Of a stretch of DNA of 64,000 nucleotides, positions 8,748 through 18,800 are shown piece after piece. Positions within the stretch are counted from its first letter, which is position 1. Each line of letters opens with the position of its first letter. The notes under the pieces are model-generated. The model worked only from the letters and a program-made list of their open reading frames with translations, searched no databases and was not told where the DNA came from. The position numbers were made by a program, and so were the translations under genes. Source of the DNA: a virus; the IMG/VR virus record IMGVR_UViG_3300005095_000128, positions 1 through 64,000 of that record; one strand, 5' to 3'.

Positions 8748-11546
8748 CTAGCTCCTAAAGTACACGACGGTGTAGCTTGCAATCAAATCGCCATTGCGCA
8801 ACGAGAATGACGATTCGGTCACTAGGCCACCATTAAGGAAGTCGCCGGCAATCGGCACCGTACCGAGCTCCCCGCAATTCACACCCTCGTAGCGCAAGTA
8901 GCCGATCTGCTTGCGGGCATTAGCGGCATATTGCGCATACGGAGCACCGTCATCCATCGGTGGTACAGCAGGGATCGACGACGAACCGAAAGCGTAGTCT
9001 ATGACGTGTAGGTTATTGAGGCACCGCGATGCCTGCTCGTTGTCATCCGGGAACGGAGACACGATGGGGGTGTAGAGGTTGAGCCCAGGCACGGTAATCG
9101 ATTCGCTCCCAGCAGTGCCGCCAATCGGTACATCCTCCTCGTAGGTCGTAAGACCTTCACGCGGCGACGAGGTGGAACCGTAGCGACACTGCTCGCGCCC
9201 ACAATCCGTGCGCTGGGTGGCCGCGCAATCCGAGTGTTGCGGGCCATTGTCGGTGACCTCGCTAAACGTCTCTAGCTCGGTTAACGCAAGCCCCTGCAGC
9301 GACGAACCGATCTCGTTGAGCACGTCACGCGAATCGCTAGACACGTAGAATGGAACACCATTGGTACGGTATCCGGTGTGGAGCCATAGACCATTACCGA
9401 GCGGCAACCACTTCTCAACGACATCGTACTGGCCGACGTACTTGAACGTCAGGCCGCTAGCTGTGAAATGAATCGTGTCAACCTTGACGGTGCGCTTGGA
9501 GTGTCTTGCAACATACCCCTTCGGTGCCCACTCATAGGTTTCCACCTCGTATCGGTAGACGAACTCTTGATTGGAAAGTTGGTTGTAAATCGCCTCGTTA
9601 ATCGACGGATCCTCAGCAAGCGAAAGCACATTACGCCTAGTGATCGCCACACGTGTTGTGAGTGCATCAGGGCACGGCACGCCATCTCGCGCGATGTAAC
9701 TGTAAAAAATCTCCATGATTTCGACAGGAAACATACGCTTCTCGTACCCAACAATCGTAAATCCACCTGCCAAAATTGGCCGCCATACCTCGTATGCAGT
9801 TTCGTATGCCTCGTAAACCACCACACCACACTGCTTGCGAATAGTGTGCGTAACAATTTTGTGAGCAACGTCATAATCCTCGGGCAGAAGAAGATCGCCG
9901 GGAAGCGTCGCGAACCCAACATAGTGAATGCGCGTGCGCGTCACCTCGGTGAGCTCGTAGGTGTCAAGCTCACTCGGCTCCTTGCGATCAGAGGCGCATT
10001 CATCGGGCGGCTGCTCGGGCTCATTAGCCTCCGGCCACGGCCCGCCGGTAACGTGAACAGACCTCGGAAGGCGCACAAGCTGCTCGGCCCTCTCATTAGC
10101 CCGAGGATCCGTCGGAACGGCGGACTGGCGAGCATTGGTTGGCCACCCACCGATGATCCGCACACCCCACTCAGGGCTGACGAAAATAAATGGACGCGCC
10201 CATCCGATGAGGCGGTTGACGACCTCAGAGGCGGTCACCTCGTCGGCGCCGTGCCACATATCGAACGGCACGTAATCACCGAGGCCAGGAATCGTCGAGT
10301 CGATGTCGTAATCATCAACAACCTGCCCTAGCGCATCGCGAATCGACTCGAGCACTGTCGGACGCGATACGTGGCTACGCAAGCGGTTGAGGTCCTCGAG
10401 GCACACGTAGCCGGAGGTGTCAATGATCTTGCGCACCGGATCTTCCGCATAAAGCGGCGTCACCGGCTTGCCAAGGAGCTCAGCAACGGTGATAGACCCG
10501 TCAATGGTGTACAAGCACTTCTCAGTGTCGTAGACCTTCTGCTGTACGATGAACTTGAATCGCCGTCCCCACAAGAAGATGGAAACGGTATCACCAACAC
10601 TGGCACTTGCCCACGGGTGGTCGGGCACCACAACGGCCGAGAATCGAATCGCACCTTCGGACGAACTCACACGCAAATCGACAAGCCCGTTGACCTCATC
10701 CGGCACGAACCATCCAGGTGTGCTCGATGAGGCGAGTACCGTATAATCGATGCCTAACGCTGCTTCGCTAGTAGCCGGAACAACGGTATACTTCGTGGAA
10801 ATCGCCGAGTAATACGTATCAGGAACAACCTCGTATGCAGCACGCAAGCGGAAGGTTTCCTGCACATCGTAGTCGACGACGAGCGATCGCGCCCACGCCG
10901 GAACCTCGTAAGAAATATCTAGCGGCGCAACCTTCCAAACCTTGTAATCGACGACTAGAGGATCAGAAACAGCATACTCAATGTCAATCGGCCCCGTCAC
11001 GGGCACGGCGTAATCGACCGCTAGTGGCCACCCGTTGCCAACGTCGTACTCGATCGTGAGGTTGCCAGAAACGAAGTAGGTGATAAAAAGTGGCGAAGCA
11101 TAAAGAACGTCGTAGCTAACCGCTAGCGGCTTGGCAACCTTGTAAGCAACCGTTAGCGGCGGTGGCACATTGTACTCAATGCGCAGCGGAGATGCGTACA
11201 GAACCTGGTAATCAACGTCTAGAATCGATGGAACGGAGTACTGGATGTGCAGCGACGGCGGAACGTTGTACTCGACCGTGATACACCACGCACCGGCCCA
11301 GTCAGCCGTTGGGGCACCAGAAGGGCCAGTTCCCCAGCCTTCACCCCATCCGGTTCCCCAGCCTACCGGTGCACACGGATCGACCGCCTGAGACCACGAG
11401 TTGCCCCAATCGGAACCCCAGTTGCCACTCGGAGTCGTGCTACCGTCCGAGCTCCAGGCATTACCCCAATCGTTTCCCCATCCAGACGGAGTAGTCGCGT
11501 CACATGGGGAGGGGGGTGGATACGATGGTGGTGTACACGCCGGCAT
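8748..11546 (-). CDS. Tail-tip/baseplate hub-like protein with WG-rich and YxV repeat regions
   Basis: 932 residues. Residues 22-88 are a low-complexity Trp-Gly region (WGNDWGNAW, GWGTGWGEGWG). Residues 88-271 hold sixteen copies of [LI]x[VI]xYxV (TVEYNV, HIQYSV, DVDYQV and so on), spaced 11-15 residues, predicting stacked beta-strands. Residues about 280-480 (DTVSIFLWGRRFKFIVQQ, DTSGYVCLEDLN) look like the barrel part of siphophage baseplate hub proteins that start the tail tube tip. It lies two short genes downstream of the tape measure cluster, consistent with a tail-tip protein. The repeat parts have no analogue I can name. Confidence 0.6.
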   Translation of the reverse strand: MPACTPPSYPPPSPCDATTPSGWGNDWGNAWSSDGSTTPSGNWGSDWGNSWSQAVDPCAPVGWGTGWGEGWGTGPSGAPTADWAGAWCITVEYNVPPSLHIQYSVPSILDVDYQVLYASPLRIEYNVPPPLTVAYKVAKPLAVSYDVLYASPLFITYFVSGNLTIEYDVGNGWPLAVDYAVPVTGPIDIEYAVSDPLVVDYKVWKVAPLDISYEVPAWARSLVVDYDVQETFRLRAAYEVVPDTYYSAISTKYTVVPATSEAALGIDYTVLASSSTPGWFVPDEVNGLVDLRVSSSEGAIRFSAVVVPDHPWASASVGDTVSIFLWGRRFKFIVQQKVYDTEKCLYTIDGSITVAELLGKPVTPLYAEDPVRKIIDTSGYVCLEDLNRLRSHVSRPTVLESIRDALGQVVDDYDIDSTIPGLGDYVPFDMWHGADEVTASEVVNRLIGWARPFIFVSPEWGVRIIGGWPTNARQSAVPTDPRANERAEQLVRLPRSVHVTGGPWPEANEPEQPPDECASDRKEPSELDTYELTEVTRTRIHYVGFATLPGDLLLPEDYDVAHKIVTHTIRKQCGVVVYEAYETAYEVWRPILAGGFTIVGYEKRMFPVEIMEIFYSYIARDGVPCPDALTTRVAITRRNVLSLAEDPSINEAIYNQLSNQEFVYRYEVETYEWAPKGYVARHSKRTVKVDTIHFTASGLTFKYVGQYDVVEKWLPLGNGLWLHTGYRTNGVPFYVSSDSRDVLNEIGSSLQGLALTELETFSEVTDNGPQHSDCAATQRTDCGREQCRYGSTSSPREGLTTYEEDVPIGGTAGSESITVPGLNLYTPIVSPFPDDNEQASRCLNNLHVIDYAFGSSSIPAVPPMDDGAPYAQYAANARKQIGYLRYEGVNCGELGTVPIAGDFLNGGLVTESSFSLRNGDLIASYTVVYFRS

Positions 11547-11575
11547 TGACTAACATTCACCCCCCTTCCGCGCAT

Positions 11576-11986
11576 CTACTGTGGGAAAACTTCTATAGAC
11601 CCATTGATGACCACGCGCAAACGCTTTCCAGGACCCTCGTAGTCCATGTCGTAAGTGTATTCCACGCCACAATCTGGGCACCGACCATACATGCGGTACG
11701 GCACGAGCGTTGGATGGGGCGGCGTCACGTACACCTTGCGCGGCTTTCCGCAACTTTGGCAAACAAAATCCGCCTTGGCAAATTGCGGGATGAAGCCAAC
11801 GTTATAAGTCTTGCCACCAAGGTCTAAGCGTGGATAACCATCCTCAAACCATAGCCGCCCCACGTTGCGCTTGCCGCAATGCTCGCATCGGAACTTCGCC
11901 TCGGCCTCCTTGCCAGCCTCGGCGTAAAACGTAGCCCTAGTTCGCTTCCCGCAATGCTGACACGGTACGTAGGCACCAACCTGCAT
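11576..11986 (-). CDS. Zinc-ribbon protein with four CxxC knuckles
   Basis: 136 residues with four CxxC pairs (CQHC, CEHC, CQSC, CPDC), each followed by G or GK, enough for two zinc ribbons. The C-terminal strand-rich part follows the last knuckle. It lies inside the tail-tip operon, which is odd for a DNA-binding ribbon; it may instead be a metal-stabilised virion protein. Starts 2 nt after the upstream stop. Confidence 0.6.
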   Translation of the reverse strand: MQVGAYVPCQHCGKRTRATFYAEAGKEAEAKFRCEHCGKRNVGRLWFEDGYPRLDLGGKTYNVGFIPQFAKADFVCQSCGKPRKVYVTPPHPTLVPYRMYGRCPDCGVEYTYDMDYEGPGKRLRVVINGSIEVFPQ

Positions 11987-11988
11987 AC

Positions 11989-12387
11989 CTACACTGTACC
12001 AGCGGCGAGAAGCTGGAACTGGTGCGTGCCCACGCTACGCGCCGGATCAACGTTGATGTCAAGCCAGATCGGCGAAGACGCGCCAACGGCAAGAGCGCCA
12101 AGGTTTACGCCACCCTGGCCTGCCGTCTTTTGCGCCGCAGTATCTGGCGCCCCGCTACCGTTGTCGGGCGCGATAATCGCATCCTGATAACCATTGTCGG
12201 TCCCCACCTGGGCAATGTCCACGTTGACCGTGGTGAAATCGGTATCACCATCGTTGTAGACCCAAAACTTCTTCCAACTTCCAGTCACAACGGAATAGCG
12301 CTGCCCTTGCGGCAAAAGCGCATCCGCGGTCCAGGAAGTGATCACCGTTGCATTATCGGTGTCTCGCCAAGCAATGCTTGCAGGCAT
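11989..12387 (-). CDS. Ig-like beta-sandwich minor tail protein
   Basis: 132 residues, strand-rich with Gly/Asp/Asn turns (YSVVTGSWKKFWVYNDGDTD; SSPIWLDINVDPARSVGTHQ). The pattern resembles Ig-like domains found on phage surfaces that bind host carbohydrates. Function inferred only from composition and its place between tape measure and tail-tip genes. Confidence 0.5.
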   Translation of the reverse strand: MPASIAWRDTDNATVITSWTADALLPQGQRYSVVTGSWKKFWVYNDGDTDFTTVNVDIAQVGTDNGYQDAIIAPDNGSGAPDTAAQKTAGQGGVNLGALAVGASSPIWLDINVDPARSVGTHQFQLLAAGTV

Positions 12388-12401
12388 ATCTCATACCCCC
12401 T

Positions 12402-12830
12402 TTACACCGTCACGAGCGTCATGTCGTAGCGCCAGTAGCGCGTATCCACTCCGGCACGAACTAGCGATAGCGGATTCCCGCCACCCTCGTAATAGAATCG
12501 AAAGTTCTGGTTCGAGAACTGAGGAATCGTGATGTTCGTCGTGATCTGAAACGTGCTACCATTCTCAAACCACTCCCACAGTTTCTGGGCCGTAGTCGCG
12601 TCCACCCACCCGGCATTGCGCCCAGATGCAAAGCGAACGATGTAAATGTCAGGTAGAGTAGACGGATCACTCGTCGGGCACACCCCATCGGTGCCAAACC
12701 AAAGCTGGCCGTTCGGTGATTTGTAGATACGGTGCAACTTACGCACATCCGCCGTGGGCGGCGGGGGCAGGTCGAGCGGGCTCGTCAACCCTGGCCCATT
12801 GATGATGAAAGTGTTCGGAATCGCGCTCAC
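12402..12830 (-). CDS. Minor tail protein, 142 aa
   Basis: Unrecognised, beta-rich and aromatic. It begins 14 nt after the tape measure stop, where siphophages encode distal tail proteins. PPPP near residue 22 probably forms a linker after a short N-terminal arm. Confidence 0.5.
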   Translation of the reverse strand: MSAIPNTFIINGPGLTSPLDLPPPPTADVRKLHRIYKSPNGQLWFGTDGVCPTSDPSTLPDIYIVRFASGRNAGWVDATTAQKLWEWFENGSTFQITTNITIPQFSNQNFRFYYEGGGNPLSLVRAGVDTRYWRYDMTLVTV

Positions 12831-12843
12831 TCAACCCACCCCC

Positions 12844-15800
12844 TTAGCACGCTGCCCCAGCGGCTTGGATTTGCCCGAGAGCCTCGCGCCGCTTGAGCTC
12901 GTTGCGAATCGCATCCATGACTTGCGGCATCACCGCTTGTGCGATCGCGTCTAGCTCAGGCGACTCGCAGATCTGACCGTTGAAGTTCACAATGGGCTCC
13001 ACTTTGATAGCGCTAATCGCCGCCGCAATCTGAGCACCGACTGCATCGGCGATGGCCTGAGCGTTGGTGACCTCGATTTTGGCCACAGACTCACGCGCAG
13101 CTTGCGTAGCCTCCGGCTGTACCTGCACCTCGGGTGCCTTGATCTGCACCGATTCGAGTCGCGCAATGGCTTGTAGAATCCGCGCTACGCTCTCTTCGAC
13201 GGCGGCTGCAAAGTTGGCAAATGCGCTCGCGACGCTAGCAACCGATTCCGCCAAGGCACTACTCGCACGTTCCGGGAACAACGTTCTGATTGCACTTGTC
13301 GCACGCTCGGCAGCATCAATGAGCGGCCCAATCGCATCGCCGATGCGAGCCATGTTGGCAGCAAATTGGTCGATCTGCTCACTCGATAGCCTGGATACCT
13401 GAGCAATCGCTCCGAAGAGTGTAGATAGCGTAGCGATAGCAACCCGCACCCGCTCGACGGACGTGCCGCTCTCGCGCAAGCGCTTGTCAAATTCGGCAAA
13501 TGCATTCACCACCACCGCAAGAGAAGCACGTAGCGCGTCGCCAAAACCAGAAATACCGCTACGCCCTATCTCGGAGAATTGGCGCACGCCATTGGCGAAC
13601 TCGGAGAGCTTGCCGAGCGCAGCCACTACGTCGGCGGCCATGCGCAATGCGCCACTACCAACATCGCGTGCGACATCGGATACGGCGCCGACAAGCCCGC
13701 GCAATGCGGTGCGGAAGCTCGCAACGAAGTCGTCAATTTGTCGCGTACTTAGCTTCATTACACTACGCACGCCGCCGGCAAATGCATTGAACGCATCGAG
13801 CATGCGGGTCATGTCCTGCACGATGCTAGCCGCGCCATCACCGAGTGCCTGCTTGGCGTCGCGCATCGCCTGAACCGCTTGCGTGAACACGCTACCAATC
13901 TTCTCGCCAAGCTCGCGCAAGCCACGCGCGTCAACGTTGCCAAGTTGCCGGATTGCTTGCGCGGCATTTGCAATCGCCGAAAGCGGGTCGGCGAGCGACT
14001 TGAGCACATCGAAGACCGCGCTCCCATACCGGCGCTGCAAGCGTGCAGCATACTCAGCAATGTAATCCATAGCACTTTCTGCAATCGATGCAAATTTCTT
14101 AGCTTCGTAATCGAGCTTGTCACCCTGCTCGTCTAGGGCATTCGCAAGCTGGTCAAGCAAATCTACGTCGAGGTACTGCCGGCCAAATAGGTCTTCGAGC
14201 TCGCGCCCAGCACGCACATAAGTGTCAATGGCGCGTTGCGCCTCCTCCGGGTCGATGAGGCTGCCAGCGCGAGCACGCTCGATCAAATCGCGGATGCGCT
14301 GGCTTGCACGTGCAAACTCACGCTCCGTGAGCGCAAGGACGCGGCGCACCTGATCGTACTCACGTTCGGTAATACCTAGCGCTGCACCAAATAGCGGCAT
14401 GCGACCGTACTGCTCGATGTAGGCGCGGAGCTTATCGAATGCGCCACGGCTATCGAGGATCGAGCGAATGGCTTCGCGAGCACGCGACGCGGCATCGCGC
14501 GACGCGGAGGCCATCTCCTGGAAACGCTCGGCAGCCTGCAACGCTTGATCGGCAAGCCTACGAGTGACGCCAAGGGCGTACTCAAGCGCCGGGCCAAGCT
14601 TGCGCTCGGCATCCTGAGCAGCGATGCGCAACTGATTCGCAAACTCACTTGCACCTTCGCCCATCTGCTCGAGCGCTTTGAGCGCACCCCTGGCCACGGA
14701 ACGCATGGCGTCAAGGCTCTGCACACGCTGAGCAGCGCTCGCAAGAGCGTAATTGAGATTCTCAACAGCCGATTGCGCTTCCTCTAGGCCGCGCGTAGTT
14801 GCGTCGAACGGACGACCGGCAACTCGAGCAAGGCGCTCGTGCATCGCAAGTAGATCGCCCATCGAACTTAACCACTCGTCGATTGCGCCGAGCGCCTGGT
14901 CGGCGAAGCCGCTCATGTCGGGAATCGCATCGGCAAGCTTGTTGAACAAGTCAACGATCGTGCCAAGCCCACGACCGGCAAATGCGGACATCGAAGCGTA
15001 ATCACGTGCAAGCCCGGTGATGCGCTCGGAAATTGTATCGAGCAGGCGCTTCTGCTCGTCGAGCAAGGAGCGCAACTGCTCCATGTCGCCAGTATCGACC
15101 GCAATGCGAATGCGACTACCAAGCGTGGCCAAGCGAGCCACAGCGTCGGCAACTTCCGCATTAAGGCCGCGTGCACGCAACGCAATGGCGGAAATTGCCT
15201 CGGCCTGGTTGAGTTGGAGTTCCTCGAGGCGGCGATTCAGGTCGTAGCGCTCACGCTCAAGGCGCACGAGCTCACGCTCGTCGCCAAGCTGGCGGGCTAT
15301 GTTCATGCGCTCGTCAATGGTGGCCAGCCGCGAAACCACATCGGCGAGGTCGCCGTAAACGCCACGACGGCGCATGTCCAGCGCTAGTTGCGCTTCGTAG
15401 ACATCGAGCTCCTCACGCGCCTGCCGCAGCGCACGACGCCGCGCCTCGTCGAGCCTGAGTTCAAGCTCGAGGCGGCGTTGCACGACCTCGTTTTGCGCCT
15501 TTGCGATGAGCTCCTCGCGCTTACGCGCATCGGCGATCTGGTCAGCGTAGCGCAAGATGACCTGCAAGTTGCGCTCAGCGGCGCGAAGCCTGGCGCGAGC
15601 AAGGTCAACGTCGACATTGAGCGTGATGTTGCCAATACGACGCCGCGTAGCTTCGGTCTCGGCCCGCAAACGCTCGAGGTCGATCTTCGCCTTCTCGGCG
15701 TTGATCGCGTACTCAGCGGCAACCGACCGCACCGCTCGCTCAGCTTCGGATACCGTCGTCGCAACGTAATCCTGATACTTGGCAAGCGCATCGGCAATGG

Positions 15801-18800
15801 CAGCGTCGATCTCCTTGATCTGACGACGCACCTCGTCAGCGACATTTGCCGGCAAATCACCGGTAGCAATGAGATTGGCGAGCACGACGCGCTGCTCCTT
15901 GAGCGCATCAAGCTCGGAGCGCATGTTGCGTAGCGCGTCGATCATCGGAGCAACGGCGCGGTAGGCGTTGCCGCGAATCTCCTCGGGGAGGTTCGCAATC
16001 TCGCCGAGGAGTCCAGGAAGCTCGCCAAGCCGCGCACCGAAGTCGCTTACGAGTTGCGACACGTCGCGCAACGCGCGTGCGGTATCGTCGAGGCCAAAGT
16101 CGAGCGTCAGGTTGCCAAGCTTCTCGATGGACTGCTTGGCGGCTTCAATGCTTTGCGACGCAATGTCAATGAGCTTTTGCTCGAGCTTGTCGAGCTCCTC
16201 GCGCAGGCGCTTCATCGCGCTAGCAGCTTCATCACCCGCCCCCATCAAGTCGACGAGTTGCACCGACAGGTAATCGATTGCCCGCGCAATGTCGCGCACG
16301 TCGCCGGATTCAGCCATCCGCCTAGCGACACCGGCGATGGCCTCGGCCATGCGGTTGTAAGTGGCAATGCGCTGTTCGATGCGGCGCTGCTCGACCTCGC
16401 GTTCCTTTTGCGCTAGCTCGTCGCGCAACTGGATCTCGCGAGTCGCGAGCTCCTCCTGAAGGTTGTAAAGCTCATACGCCGACTTCTTGCGCTCTTCGGC
16501 AATGAGCCTGTCGTAGTAGCGGTTAGTCTCGGCAATAAGGCGGTTGCGCCGCCGCTCGTCCGCCACCGAGCGCTCGATCTCGGCAAGCTCGCGCTCGCGT
16601 TGCAGGTTGAGGCGCTTAATGGTGAGATCGAGTTGCGCCTTATTCGACTCCTCGGCAACGCGAAGCCGCGTGCGCTGGAACTCAAGTTCCGCCTCGATAC
16701 GCTTCTTCGCGGCATCACGCTCGGCCTGGGCAAGCCGGAGGGCCTCCTCTTCGGGGGTGATTTGCCCGAGCGTGCGCTGGCGCCTGAGCAGGTCGCGCTG
16801 CTCGTTGAGTTGCGCCTCAAGCACCGCATTCATGCGGTCGAGGTGCTTGCGATAAAGGTCGAGCGCAAGTTGCCAGTTCTCGTCGATGAGGCGACGAATC
16901 TCGGAGTAGTGATCGAGGAAAAGCTGACGCTCCTTGCGCAAGCGATCCTCGATGAGTTGCTGCTCACGCTTGGCGTAGAGCGCCTGCAAGGCAGCGATCT
17001 CGGCCTGCTTTTGCTCCTCGAGCTTGATCGCCTCAGCGGTGCCAATGCCGTACCGCTTGATCTGCTCGTCGTAGCGCCGTTCGGTCTCGCGAATGGCGTT
17101 GTCGCGCTCGTAGCGGAGCTTTTCTAGCTCATCCTCGATACCACGCGCGATGATGTCATTAATCCGAGCCCAGTTGTCTTCGTAGAGCTTCTGGAACTCT
17201 TCCTGGAACCTGCGCTCGATGAGCAGGCGCTTCTTGGCAGCGTATTCGTGGATCGCCGCCAGCGCCTCGATGAGATCGCCACCCTTGAACTGATCGCGAG
17301 CCTGCTCCTCAAGCTTGGCGATCTCAGCCTCAAGCTCGGCAAACGGACGCCTAGTCTCAGGAAAGTTGAGCTCTATCTCGATGCTCGCCTGAGAATCGCG
17401 AATCTTCTGAATGAACTTGTCGAGCTCTTCAGCAGTGTCGCGAAGCGCCTCCTTGGTCTTCTTGAGACGGTTGATGAAGTTCTCAAGCTGGGCGCGATCC
17501 TCGGTGCGCGTACCCGCCTCCTCCATGCGCTTGATGAGGTCTTCGAGGTAGGCAATGTACCCGTCAACAACGGAAATCAACTGCTTGGAGGAAAGTAGCC
17601 CGCGCCGAGTTTGGTCGCTCACCGCTTGGCGAATGCTATCGATCTGGTCGAGAAGGGTGAGCATGCCCTTGACCTGGGCAAGTTGCGTGGCGTCGAGGTC
17701 GGGGAAGATCTCCATCATCGAGAGGCCCTGGCGCATCTTGGCAAGAGCCTGCTCGATGTCGATCCCCATTCCATCAAGAATCTTGACTACTTTGCCACGA
17801 ATCGCCTCGACCTGCTCGACAAATGCCTCATCGACCTTCGCGCCGGTAGCAGCATCCTCTAGCTTCTTGGCAAACTCGCCAAAGGTATCGACCACCGCAT
17901 TGAACTCGTCTTCGAGCGCCTTACTCCATTGCGGCCCGAAGAGGTCGATAATCTTCTGACGGTAGCGCTTTGCGTTCGCCTCGGCCTCGCCGCGGATCTT
18001 CTTGAGTTGCTCGTCGATCTGCTTGAGCTCGGCCTCAAGTTGCTTCCGTCCAACGATGGCAAAGCGTAGCTTGACCGAGATGAGGCTCCGCCGCGCGAGA
18101 AGCGCCCACTCACGAATCTTGTTGCTGGCAATGCGGATGCCGTAAGCGAGCGTCTCGAGCGCGAAAGCAATACCGGCGATCACCGAGCGGAAGAGCTTGA
18201 ATGCGCCAGTAGCCTCACCGACGGTGACCACGAGGCTAGCCAGAGCGCCAACGATATCGGTACCAGCTTTAATGATGGCGATGACAACACCAATGATCGA
18301 CTTGCCAAGCGAGCCAATGGCGGTGCGCGTCTTTTCGCTAACAAGTGCAAGGGCTAGCAACCAGCCAACGATGGGCACCTGCCGCACGATGATAAGCAGA
18401 CCACGAAGCAGGAACCCGATCACGTCGGAGAGGTATAGGATACCGTGCGCACCGAGCTTGGCAACCCGACCAAGCAGCGAGAGATTGCCATAGCTTGCGT
18501 AGGTAAGTTTGTTGAGCCGCTGCAAAGCACGACCAAGCAGCGTCGCACTATCTGCAAGGCGTAGAGCGGCCTCAGCGGCGTCATCAGCGCCACGGGTGAG
18601 GAAGCGATACGGCGACTGCTTGCCAAAGAACTGGAAGATGCGCATGCGGCGCATGAAGCGTGGAAGCATGGCGTCGAGCACTTGCAACCCGCTAAAGAAT
18701 GCGTAGGCGAGCGCCGTACCAGACTCGGTGCCGAGGCGCTTGACGCGGGCAATCATCGCCTCGCCGGCCCTATCGAGTACCTTGGTGACAGACGCCGGCG

